64,000 nt of DNA from Oscheius tipulae (taxonomy: Eukaryota; Nematoda; Chromadorea; Rhabditida; Rhabditidae), in the NCBI GenBank assembly GCA_037178975.1, contig JASJZH010000005.1:2232001-2296000 (forward strand), in the 5' to 3' direction. The position numbers and the translations under genes were made by a program. The notes under the pieces were generated by a model. The model saw nothing but the letters and a program-made list of their open reading frames with translations. It did no database searches and was not told where the DNA came from. This document shows, one piece after another, positions 54,601-64,000 of this stretch; within the stretch, counting starts at the first letter, position 1; each line of letters starts with the position of its first letter.

Positions 54601-57600
54601 CTACAATAAGGAAGTCTTGCAACGTAATAAATTTCATGATTCTCCTCTTTATCAAATAGCTTTTTACGTTTTTAAAAGCGCAGACAGCTCAAGATTAATA
54701 GATATCCCTTTCTGTTGAAACATTTCACCAACATTTCCTAATTTCAATCACGAGGGACAGAGAGAATGACACACTGAGACATTTTCTTTTTCTAGCCTTG
54801 GCTTTTGAACTTCCAACTACTTTCAAGCACTTACTCTTTCCCAAACTGAAGAAAAAGGCGTATGCATTTTAAAAAAAATCCCGAAAAATGGATTACAACT
54901 TGAGCCGTCGATAGACCTCCTTTTGGTGTTTTTAAAAGAAAGAACAACTGACAATACTAACTCTTGCCATGAAGTTCAGCTTCCATTGAGACATCTATTG
55001 AAACGTATTGTCTACCATTTGATTCTCGATTTCAAAACTCAGAGGACTCTTTTTGGTTCTCTTTCCTCTTATTGTAGTTTTGTAACCAAAAGGATGTTGG
55101 AAACAGAAAGGCATAATCTTCAACGTGCTTCCCCATGTACGTTTCACCTTTGGTACTAAAGCTATACCATTTTTCAATGAATGATCATGTTTGGGTCTTA
55201 GTTTATCAGGATTTCAATATTTCCCAGCTATAAATAGACAATCACCAATACCCTGTGATTAGTATACTGTCTTCAACTTCGCGTATTTCATAATAGCCTT
55301 GAAACCAAAAGAAATCTGTAGCCCATATAGTGTTTGCAGCCCAGTTCTTCGGAGAGTTAGACAAGTTTCTTTTGTGTTTCACCTACGTCTCTAGTACTCA
55401 GCCAAGTGACAAAAACGTTTTCGTCTCTCGAACAGCATCAAAAAGTACTCACTCATCACTGCCTACATGTCGACTAGCTGGAATCGAGATGGTCGAGCGT
55501 TTTGGCAGATTGAAGTGCCAAATTAGATAGGTTTCGGCTCCCGCCACCACGGCTGCTTTCCCGTTCATGGCCACACATTTCGGGTCGACGTCTACGTACT
55601 GGAAAAAGAAGAATACTGTCAATAGAACAAATAAGTTACTAGCACGCACACGCCCACTTATCTACCAAGCATCGAGTCAAAGAAAATTGAGCTAGTGAAA
55701 CATACAAGATTGGCTTCGAATGAACAAGAATATACTTTCTTCGGGTTGTTACATGTTTTGAACAACTATGTGGACCTAGCAGTATTTGTGGTCACATCGG
55801 TTCTTGCATCATTTCTAGACGAAACATAAAAAGTGGAAGAGAAAATCTTTTATATAATGGTCTGACAGAGATTGGAGCCTACGGTATAAGATCAACTACA
55901 TTATACCTTGAATCAACTGTAAACCAAACACGTATTGAACAACAGAATTTAGCGGTTATTCTCATTCACAGAAGCATATTTGGATTATACGAGCTTCCAT
56001 GTGTTGCAAAAATGTTGGTGGACTAGAAAAGCTGTTGATGCGTAAAAAAATTCGATTCTCTTCTTATACAGAGAATGTTTTGACAGTACAGGGGTATGGA
56101 GCTTTTTTTGGGTTTTCGATCAAAAAAAACACAACCCCTGTACTGTCATAACCCCTAGTTCTGCCAAAACCCCCTTGTATTAGGAGAAAACCAAAAACTC
56201 TTACCTTGAAGTCGACAGAAGTTCCAATGCTGTTGCAGAGCTGGAGGTAGAACTGAAGAATCTCTTTAAAGAAGTAGAAACGGGAGAACTTAGACAGAAG
56301 ATAACAGGCAAGAGAAAGAATAAAATCCGTTTTAGAAGAAACAACAAGAGAGGCTGGGCATCAAAAAGTATGGATCCCATCTGGAACAAACTATGAGGAA
56401 ATAGAGGAGGAGTGTTCCCTCGTTTGTCTGTCCATAATGGAAGCATAGAGCGATTTCCCCACAAAGTTCAGCTTCCCATCACTTCCCCTACCAGTCCGTT
56501 CGGTCGAAACGTCAAACCAAGAGAGCCGGTTCAGGCATTATAAAAAATCAGACTCGGTCAAAATTTTGTCCTCGGTCGCTGCCCAGACATCATTGTTCTC
56601 AGTTATCAAGGAATAGAATAAGTCAAAATGTTGATGACAAATTCTCCTTCTGCCTTGTAATTAGTTCAATTTAGATCCTCAATCCAATTGCATTCGCCGC
56701 CCTTGTTACTACTAAAGCTGCCGGAGTGGTTACAGTTGCTGCAGTCAAAATTTCTACAGCTGCTTATGGGTTTTTGGTTTGCGGTCTCTTAGGTTTATTT
56801 TTGTAATGAAATCTTATCTTTTGCCTTTGTTGTTTTCCGTGTTTGCTTAGTGAGACAGGACATATTGTTGATCACTACCACTGGTAAAACTGCCCTTAGG
56901 CCGCGAGCCACTGCGCGAACCGTACTGCTTTCCATAGCCACAACAATTTAGGATTTATCCCTATGTCTCTTAAATTCCTTTGGAGCACCTCTCCTTTTCC
57001 CTTTTAAACAGAAATATTACAGAGATTTTTACGCAATCTCCAGATTTGTTATTAGTTTTCTAACCAAATTATTGGCTCCACCATGTAAACGAGGACAGAT
57101 ATTTTCACCACATGAAGGAGAATACTGTGAGTTTTCGTTTCATAAAAACATAAACAATAGGGCCTTTGTAGATCACCGATTTTGATGTTAGATACTGATT
57201 TCTATGGATATTACAAAGACTTGTATGACTTGGTTGGATTCTTATCAATCACATGAGACTAGTATTTTTTTGAGGTCGAGTGCTGCGAAATGGTAAGCGT
57301 TTAGTTTTTCGAAGCGGTAACACCAATTGATTTCCCTGCCCTGCCCTCTATGTTGACAGTCAAGCATAAAAGTTCTGACAGAGACAGTCACTTACCCTTC
57401 CATCTTCCCTTTCCTCCCTTGGCCGATTGACCAGAATGCAGTAGTCTTCAAATGTTGTAATCTAAACTTTTTGGATTTCTTGTTTCGTCGAGGATGTAAA
57501 CGGCCAAACTTTGGAAACAAGTACTCTCATGGGATCCTGGAGAACAAGGAAAAACAGTACCTGGAGTACATTCTTCACTGATCTGGAGTAAGCTTCATCT

Positions 57601-60600
57601 AGCTTCGTCTCGTAGAAAACGACCCGATAATCTTTACGATCTCTCCTCTCATAGCAGTAGATGACTGTTTGACCGCAGTAGCCCCACTGCAAAATGATTG
57701 GTTTTTGTCGGAAAAAGATTAGAGATTTCTAAAAGGTTTGTTTTTACACTGATTCTTCATATACACGGTGAAACTGTTAAACCGAGTTCTGCGTCGATAG
57801 GCTTGAAAAATCCAAAAATCTGGTGCCCAAATGTTTATGACTGAGTTGGAACGTTCCAAGACTTTTCTTCTTCTTCGTTACGATATTTGTTTCACAAAAA
57901 AAATGGAAAGTTCGCATTCTGTACTCAGAATAGTGCGCCGAAACTTGTATAAATTCATGAAAACATAATCTATTGGTTTCATTATATAACAATAGGACAG
58001 GTAGAGATGGAATGAGATTCGTAAGCTATATTGTTTCGAAAAAGTTCCTTTTTCTAATTTCCAAGGCTGAATAAAAAAAAGTAAGAAGTACTTGAGGTTC
58101 TTACTGGTTCTTCCATGCGCAAGTCATTTGCTTTACTGTATCCTCAAGTGGGTTGGAATTGTGGAACATAGTAATTCTTGGGCAGAAAAAAAGCCAACAC
58201 CGTACTACTCGTACACTAAGCCCGATGCCTTTTCCTGGTCCTAGAACTTGCAATTGCTGCGTAATATTTTTCTTTGTATTCGTAAGAGTATTGGAAATAC
58301 TTGGTTTCGTAGTTCAATTATTTTGTGTTCTTCTAATGGTTTCGTAGTTCAATTATTTTATGTTCTTCTTGAGTGCGTTTTGAAAAGAGTTTTGTTCCGT
58401 GTTTTCCTCAAAGTGGCGTGAAAGTTTGCAACATGAGGGGCTAGAGAAGAGTTCAAACAGTTCACTCAACGCTAATAGGTGCTAGAAGTGTAACTTTATC
58501 ATGGATCGATCAATTTGAAAATACTGTGTTTCACTGCATTCACAAAAGGGAAGCGATGCTGTGGAACATAGTGGTCAGCTTGTCAAAAAATACAAAAATG
58601 TTATCCCAGCGACAGCTTTAACTTTTCCAATCTTGCGAGAATCTATAGCAACGTATAAGTTTCACTGCTTCCTCAAGTCAAAAAAAGTATAAAACGCAAT
58701 TTACATCCTTTTCGACCCCGAAAATTCAACAAACCTTGTAGTAAGGACGAATGTTGCTGAGAAGAATGGCACTGTCCACAGTAAGAGCCACTCGAAGACC
58801 GATTGGATCCCAGGCGACGCCGGTCAAACTGCGTCCGGGGACCCGAAGTTGGGCTAGTTTCTGAAAGTTTCAGGGGTTTCGATAATAGTATACGTCTTAG
58901 TAATCACAAAGCATCTTAGTAATTCCAAATAAAACTACAAATTCAAGATCCTGCCATTCACAAACCGATGCAAATTGAATGTCTGCCTGTATGCTCGTCA
59001 GCGATCATACTGTAACTGTTTATGTAGTGATCTAACCGTGCCGGGACCATGTCAGCTTGTATGTACTCTTGACTACCTGTTCAGTAACAGTTTAGTCAAG
59101 TTCAGTGACTCTCTCAAATCCGTTTCGCAAATGAAAACCCTTGGCAAATTGACTGCGCATACGCCCTAAATTGTGTATGGAATCTTGGTCGAGCTAAAGC
59201 TTGGAGAGGAACCGACAGGATATACAAAACCACAATGTAGATGACACCCGAACAAGGAAAAAATACTGACTGACCGAAGTAAGCACTAACGAACACCGCA
59301 GGATCTTTAATGGATGGGATCACTGAGCGGTTTTATTGTTAGCCTGCTTTGCGCTCTTGCTGATGGTGTTCATCACCTCATCACGAGCAAGGCCGGACTT
59401 GAACGTCTATTCTACCGACTTGGTCATCTGCTCCATTGACTTCTAGGCCTTCTTCTCGATGTCCTTCTTTCCCTCTTAAGTCTTTTTCTTCTGCAGTTTG
59501 TTCCTGATCACGAACCAGTAGACGAGGAAGCCGAGAAGTCCTAGCAGCAAGAGCAGAGCGATCACGATCCCAATGACGATTCCAACCCTCTTTCCAGTAG
59601 AAGAAGATCCTTCGCCGCTGCCCGATCCCTATGTAAGAGCCAGACTGCTGGCCTCTTCTTTATTGTCCTTTAATCAATCTCCATTTCCTCGTCCTTCAAG
59701 CTCAGCTGCTCCTTCAACTTGTCGTACCCGTCCAAGCCAGCAGAAGATGTCTGGATTGTTTGTAGCTATTAACTTCATTTTGACAAACAAAACCGAACCG
59801 AACGCATAGGAAGTCGATCAGACTGCTAAGTATTTTTACAACCAAATTGAGCATGTATGGGCGTAATCGAGGACGAGAGTATAAGGAGATAAGTAGTAAA
59901 TTGGATGAAACAGCAAAAGTAAACTTTTTGAGAAGTGTCACTGTTCTAATAAGCAATGTTCTGCCCAGGAGACAAGAAAACTGAATGAAACAAAAACAAA
60001 TTCTACCAAAATTTTACCAACGCCAGGAACCTTCGCACAGGTCATGGTCGTAATCCCTATCCTTAAGACCATACAATCTCTCTGACAAACTCTACAGCCT
60101 TGTTGCGAATTTAAGCAAAACTCACGTCTCCATACGAGGTAACAATGTGGACACAACACCTCTCGGACAGACTGACATCATTCAGGAATCCGGAGACGGC
60201 CACGAAGGCTCCATTTGGGGACCACCGGGCACAGGTTATGGTGAACTGGTCCAGAAAGCACATTGAGGGATCTGGAAAAGATGTTCATCATTCGCCCTAA
60301 CCCCCAGGCTCACTCGGATCGCTCTCATCGCACATCATCTGCATGACTCCGTGAGAATAGGCTATCAGAATCTGTGGCTTTCGCTCCTTCTCGTCGTCCT
60401 TGACGTAAATATAGTCCAGGGAAGAGTTCTTGGTCAGCCGACTACGTTGAATATCGGTCTCGGCACGAACTGCTGTGGTACTGGCTGAAAGTCGGGAAAT
60501 GTTTCAAGTAGGAGTGATAGTAAGCACTGGAACTATTCACACTGACTGTATTTAGTAAAGACAAATAATTGCTAAGAAAACAAAAGTTTGAAAAAAAAAA

Positions 60601-62271
60601 TTGTTTCAAAGAGTGCTTATAGTAAAGGTAAGAGTTTGTAAAAGTTAGCCTAGATCTTCTAAATGATCATACAATAGCAGTAGCCCACTCACTACTTAGG
60701 CCAGAACTACTGACTGGAGAGGAAAAGGTTGAAGCAGTATCCTGTAGTAAACTCACAATCGACCAGCTTACTCCGATGCTTCGAGTGGTACCATTTCAGG
60801 GAGACGATCTGGTCTCGACGGAGGTCTTCTGGAAAAAAAATGTGGATGCAGGAAAAGAAAAGGAATAGTTTTCAAAGCTTCTATAGTTTTTGGGGTCGTA
60901 GTTGGTTTTTGGTATACTGTTCAACCTGTTCAAACTTTATGTTTCACAACCAGCATATAACGAATATTCAGTCCGTTATTTCAATTCTGTGTGGATTTGT
61001 CAACCCAATCAAAACCAAAAAAAATCAAACCTACTTTGGAGTGCCGTCTCCAGTTCCACATTCTCTAAAGCCGGAACATTCACTTTTTGCTGAAATTCAG
61101 ACCATTTTTTCTCCAGTACTACTATATAGCTTACGATGAAGTTGCCTTGACCATCATACAGATGTACCTCTCCATCCTGAAGTCCAAAGAGGAGCATGTC
61201 TCCCCCGGGAGACCACTGGAAATTGAGGAAATGTTTCAGGAAAATGGTAAAATAAGATCTTTTGAGACAAGTGAGGCTATTATCACCAAAAGTCAACTGC
61301 GTTACGACAACAGGCTCGTGAGCCTTTCATAATTTCTCCTGGCTAGCTAACAAAACTTACCTCGGTATAGGCCAGTGTATGTGGTAGATCCTTGTTCCAG
61401 ATCCTGTTACCGTCACTGGTCCCGACAATTACTTGACCATCGTGATAAGCAATGACTATTTTGCTTCCATCGGCGCACCAGGCCATTCCAACCACGTGAC
61501 TCTTATTCCTGAAACAGTCTCTTTCTCTTTGTCTCTGCTGCTCACCTGTTATTGATCATCTCCTCATACCAACTGTCATGATGCAGTGACCAGACAGTAA
61601 TCAACCCATTTTGATCACTGGAAGTCAGCTTCTGATGGACCTCGTTCCATGTCAGACTGCTGACAGCACCTGAAACTTTATGAATTTTTTACGTTTCATC
61701 CTGTGAGCATAGCTGAAAAAAGTAAATGAGTTACGATAATTCCTTGGAATACCAGAATTCGTAACAGAACCCATTCCTATATCTGACTCGTACTGTCGCT
61801 TATTGTAAAACACAACTAACCAGTATGTCCTTCCAGCGTCTGGTTGACTTGTAGATTGGACATAGGCTTGCCTCCATCTTCTGGAAATTTGTTTTGTTAC
61901 AATTGAAAGAAAGTTCATCGCGAAACTATGAAACCACTCATGGTACAGAATATCCATTAGATACACAGGCTTCAAGCCTGTCAAACATTCTTCCAGGAAT
62001 CCATTTTTCTCAACCAAAAGATCAAAACCCACTTATTAGACCATTATCCGCCAACTTGATCATTTTTAGGACTCCATTCGTCCCTCCAATGGCTATGTAG
62101 TTAGTGTTGTGATTCCATTCCACAGCCTGGAGTTCTGTGTTGGTCGGGACATTTACCTGAAATTTTTTTGTTTCATTTGAACTATAAATGGCATACTCTC
62201 TTAGCTAGGTGGATTCCCAATCCGTTGACTGTCCTCTCATTGTAGTTGATCATGGTTTGGAGCAGCTGCAT
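42641..62271 (-). CDS. ifta-1: IFT121/WDR35, intraflagellar transport complex A subunit
   Basis: Retrograde ciliary transport protein. About 30 small exons over 19.6 kb align in order with the WDR35 family. N-terminal WD40 propellers: [20 protein letters not shown] (about 62100), [112 protein letters not shown]-like alpha-solenoid: [11 protein letters not shown] (about 50740), [39 protein letters not shown]-like [37 protein letters not shown] (about 46450), [18 protein letters not shown] (44447-44533), [20 protein letters not shown] (42956-43080). C-terminal zinc ribbons: [18 protein letters not shown] (42819-42918) and [20 protein letters not shown] (42641-42781). Start ATG 62271 follows TTTTAGCGCA; the true first exon could be further upstream. 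Introns host repeats and gene fragments listed separately. Confidence 0.9.
43270..44080. repeat. Degenerate ~200-bp tandem repeats in IFT121 intron
   Basis: A motif CCAGTATA followed 10-20 bases later by CTTC.TGAAA.A.TTTTTG recurs at about 43450, 43602, 43805 and 44007 (spacings about 150, 203, 202), with a weaker unit near 43290. Similarity between units is low outside these blocks. Confidence 0.5.
44956..45083 (+). other. Orphan plus-strand exon candidate
   Basis: Between TTTTTTAG (ends 44955) and GTAAGT the frame [20 protein letters not shown] continues to [10 protein letters not shown] without stop. After a 53-base intron it can join ACAG/CTGTTTTATCAC in phase and continue into the left palindrome arm. 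It lies antisense in an IFT121 intron. There is a faint Tudor-like look (V..HVE....F..V), not enough for an assignment. Confidence 0.35.
45297..45407 (-). CDS. 36-residue zinc-ribbon-like ORF, left arm copy
   Basis: Same product as the ORF at 45959-46069, mirrored. Starts [15 protein letters not shown] and ends NEQSQD. See that entry. Confidence 0.4.
   Translation of the reverse strand: MKPVCDSCGREVDSVTTMIGDRDLCEQCEENEQSQD
45959..46069 (+). CDS. 36-residue zinc-ribbon-like ORF, right arm copy
   Basis: ATG 45959 to TAA 46069. The peptide has the metal-binding spacing C-x2-C-x16-C-x2-C (CDSC ... CEQC), which folds as a zinc ribbon in many small proteins, and an acidic tail. An acceptor-like AATTTCAG lies 8 bases before the ATG, so it may be a trans-spliced gene or the last exon of a longer one. 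Its perfect preservation in both palindrome arms may reflect arm age rather than selection. Confidence 0.42.
   Translation: MKPVCDSCGREVDSVTTMIGDRDLCEQCEENEQSQD
47490..47620. repeat. CTGTCTCT low-complexity tract in IFT121 intron
   Basis: Pyrimidine-rich CTGTCTCTTTGTC / CTCTGTCTCTGTCC / CTCTCTGACTCTC repeats on the + strand. Confidence 0.8.
48210..48775. repeat. Two-unit tandem repeat, ~300-bp period, in IFT121 intron
   Basis: AGCTGTGGTAGTATGTG(A/G)CCAG, ATGTTTCAC/GTGTTTCAC, TAGCAGGT(T/C)AAAT and GCAAAAAGCG occur in the same order at about 48375-48460 and 48672-48762, offset about 299 bases; upstream halves (GTATCGAAAGA / TGTGTCGAAAGG) also correspond. Confidence 0.7.
52560..52990 (+). mobile_element. 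RTE-type retrotransposon 3' fragment (third copy) in IFT121 intron
   Basis: In shifting frames it encodes [20 protein letters not shown] and [16 protein letters not shown], the RT C-terminal block also seen at 14150-14250 and 16960-17080. Several frameshifts and stops. Antisense to IFT121. Confidence 0.78.
53330..53930. repeat. Degenerate tandem repeat, ~385-bp period, in IFT121 intron
   Basis: GATTCGGTTATCTGAACTCT to GTCCGACTTGCATGAGAGAA, TACTTGTATTTTCA (53385-53455) corresponds to GAATTCGGTATTCTAAAC to GTCGGACTTCCATGAGGGAA, TACTAGTATTTTCA (53756-53840). Confidence 0.6.
56085..56150. repeat. Small hairpin, GACAGTACAGGGGT arms
   Basis: TGACAGTACAGGGGT (56079-56094) is mirrored by ACCCCTGTACTGTCA (56134-56149) around a loop of about 40 bases. 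Perhaps a tiny MITE remnant; intronic in IFT121. Confidence 0.6.
56505..57310. pseudogene. Rearranged copy of the nuclease locus in an IFT121 intron
   Basis: 56521-56613 is an inverted copy of the nuclease promoter segment 38893-38990, and directly next to it 56650-57310 is a direct copy of the nuclease last exon plus 3' flank (40470-41215). Everything between (the nuclease domain exons) is absent. The last-exon copy has lost its frame, so this is a non-functional relic. Confidence 0.8.
59270..59760 (-). pseudogene. Decayed copy of the receptor-L-domain gene 3' end
   Basis: Parallels 7000-7500: ACTGACC(G/A)AAGTAAGCACTA, GCAGGATCTTTA, GATGGTGTTCATCACCTCA, CAGTAGACGAGGAAGCCGA and CTCAGCTGCTCCTTCAACTT all recur in order. 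Indels and substitutions destroy the reading frame of the transmembrane and tail region. It lies in the IFT121 intron between exons 58736-58861 and 60127-60271. Confidence 0.88.
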
Positions 62272-63255
62272 TGCGCTAAAAGATATGTTTCAAGGGTTTG
62301 GCTAATAAGACGGCAACGAGTTAGTTACAATAATGTGTATATCGGACATGATGTAGGCCATATTTTTCATGGAAAGTTGGTACCATAGTATTCACATGTT
62401 TCAGGGTTTGCACTAATTATAGAATAAGGCTGTTGTATCAATCTCTGCAAATAACTTCTGGCTATAAGTACTAAAAACTCTTCTCTATGCTAATTCAGAC
62501 AAAACTTTAGACTTAATATGTAGCTGTCTCCTCTCACATTATCTCTCTTCATTTTTCTGTTTCAGTCTGGTACTAATAACAGAACAGTGCGATTGTAGTG
62601 ATGTCTACTTCCCCATATTTACAAAAAAGACAAGATGTACATAATAGGACATCGAGTTATCGTGTTCCTCAAACGTCTCTACGTTTAAACTATCACAAAA
62701 AAGAAATTTTTCATAAATTTTATGTTCCAGAAACAGTTCAAGTAAAAATATGTCATGCGTATATTGCTAGTCTGATGAAGTTGACGAGCAATCAAATAAT
62801 AGAACCAGCTGTTTAAAGAAGGTCGTTACCATGGAGAATAGGGCGCGGTAAACAGAAGGCGGCTGGTTGTGAGCACCTTGTTCTGGGTGGCAGGTGCTAT
62901 TGAACCAAAGATGTAGAGATAGACTTTTTCGAATAGTAGCACCCCCAGATGAAAAAGAGATCTCGAAAAGCAATTGACACTCTTTAGCAACATTCTTTGG
63001 CTTTGAGGACACGGGATGTTTCAATGTAATCATGAATGCGGACCTAACAGGACTTATGTTAGACGATGATATTAGTGTTCCAACAAAGACCACATTATAT
63101 AGTTTATGTAGAGAAGTGAGTAAAAAGAAAGTCAGCCAACAGGAGAGCCAGAACACAGTGTCTAGTTACGAAATATTTACATACTTACTATGGAACAAAA
63201 AAAACATGTGATAGTGTCCTTGTGGGGGAATCAAGAATCGGAAGGAACAGGATGG
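62272..63255. other. IFT121 upstream region
   Basis: About 1 kb between the IFT121 start and the neighbouring minus-strand gene stop. Holds the IFT121 promoter by position. Open frames here have no family resemblance or splice context. Confidence 0.4.
62379..62392. promoter_or_regulatory. Weak candidate RFX X-box upstream of IFT121
   Basis: GGTACCATAGTATT agrees with the ciliary X-box consensus GTHNYYATRRNAAC at 11 of 14 positions, about 110 bases upstream of ATG 62271, the distance typical for nematode ciliary genes. Three mismatches, two in the second half-site, keep this tentative. Confidence 0.22.
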
Positions 63256-64000
63256 CTAAGGCGACAATAGTACCGGTGATCTTTGAGGAGGCTCAGGCTG
63301 GACGGGCTCCGGGATAATATCGGGGATCGATGGATGAAGTTCTGAGACTGTGGGACTCTAAAACGGTTCTTTGTAACCTAATTTTGGATAGATCTTAGTT
63401 ATGTCCCCCACCAATGTCAATTGGGACCCCAACCGATAAAGCCCCCCACCCCTGCAATTTTACCCTCCACCTATGTCAGTTTGTTCCCCCACCTGCATGA
63501 TGTTTACAAGTACCTACATAATTTCATTTCGAAACACGAATTCGACAATGTTTTTTGGGATTTGATGATTTTTATAGTTCCTCTTTTGTTTTTCTGTCAT
63601 ATTTCTTCGATTTTTATTAAACATTGAGTTTCAGGTTTATGTAAAATGTGAGAACCATTCCCTCTTTTACGGACAGCTTCGAGACAGAAGGAGAAGTCGT
63701 CCTCGGCATGTAGCAGGCCGGTTTTCTCCACAAGAAGCAAAATTGTGGACGGGTTTCCGGATATTGTTATGATTATGTGTCCAGTGTCTTTGTTTCCTAT
63801 ATTGAGATTTACAACAACTACTGTTATGACCTCCTGGAAAACAAAGAGTGAGCTTAGGTTGGTTCGAGAATAACGAGTATTCAGAGATCTAACGAAAAGA
63901 GATCTTAGTGGGGATGTTCGCGGTAGTTTCTTTGTCGATGGAGCCAGTGAAATCGAGGTTGAGAGTGCTGATGAGGCTTTGGAGGTGTTCTGTCGAGGAG
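63256..64000 (-). CDS. 3' part of a possible RAD9-like checkpoint clamp gene
   Basis: Minus-strand exons enter from beyond the window end: 63894-64000 (LQSLISTLNLDFTGSIDKET, ending IPTKISF), 63671-63833 (EVITVVVVNLNIGNKDTGHI, ITISGNPSTILLLVEKTGLL, HAEDDFSFCLEAVR) and 63256-63357 (SPTVSELHPSIPDIIPEPVQ, ending VLLSP and TAG). The middle exon has the rhythm of the end of the RAD9 clamp domain (I.F...P..P..L.......L......FVLAT-like), followed by a proline/serine-rich tail as in RAD9. The resemblance is weak and one exon phase is unresolved. If right, it belongs to the 9-1-1 DNA-damage clamp. Partial at its 5' end. Confidence 0.35.

Noticed and set aside
62598-63156. Frames upstream of IFT121 (plus 72 codons, minus 129 codons)
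   Set aside because: No homology pattern and no in-phase junction to the exons on either side; could not be supported as coding.

Overview
This is nuclear DNA from a small-genome invertebrate, most likely a free-living (rhabditid-like) nematode. Genes have many short introns with GT donors and T-rich TTTTCAG/TTTCCAG acceptors. The window carries nematode-typical families: an Srh-type serpentine chemoreceptor, a receptor-L-domain membrane protein and gut-type carboxylesterases. Some starts sit directly behind an acceptor-like TTTCAG, as expected with trans-splicing. I cannot name the species.

Layout. 1-3 kb: 3' half of CAND1 (+). 3.2-5.9 kb: a two-domain rhodanese/mercaptopyruvate sulfurtransferase (-). 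6.5-6.9 kb: a fold-back element. 7.1-8.9 kb: a receptor-L-domain type I membrane protein (-). 9.9-11.9 kb: a carboxylesterase (+). 12.2-14.3 kb: MITE-like and RTE-retrotransposon debris. 14.4-16.1 kb: an Srh chemoreceptor (-). 17.3-19.7 kb: an oxysterol-binding-protein relative (-). 21.1-23 kb: a tiny cysteine-rich secreted protein with an apparently intact Tc1/mariner-type transposon just behind its stop codon. 23.5-25.2 kb: an RS-rich protein of unknown function (-). 25.8-28.2 kb: a membrane-anchored carboxylesterase (-). 29.65-31.47 kb: a palindrome with two 882-bp arms that look identical. 31.4-33.6 kb: a broken and an apparently complete copy of another serpentine receptor (-). 34-35 kb: Ty3/gypsy pol debris (-). 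35.5-38.6 kb: two adjacent GTPase-family genes (+). 39.1-40.6 kb: a gene with a bacterial-style DxGH nuclease domain and a hydrophobic C terminus (+). 42.6-62.3 kb: one 20-kb gene (-) for IFT121/WDR35, an intraflagellar-transport-A subunit. 63.3-64 kb: the 3' part of a possible RAD9-like gene (-).

Housekeeping genes (CAND1, sulfurtransferase, ORP, IFT121) keep clean, conserved exons. Nearly all the novelty is between them or in IFT121 introns, which hold a second large palindrome (45.2-46.2 kb) with twin zinc-ribbon ORFs, a rearranged copy of the nuclease locus, a decayed copy of the receptor-L 3' end, an RTE fragment, several degenerate tandem repeats and an apparent excess of the hexamer TGAAAC/GTTTCA.

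The best candidates for something undescribed are the GTPase pair beside the nuclease gene (36-40.6 kb), the two palindromes, and the hexamer-rich introns. All coordinates and splice sites were read by eye; no alignment or database search was run.
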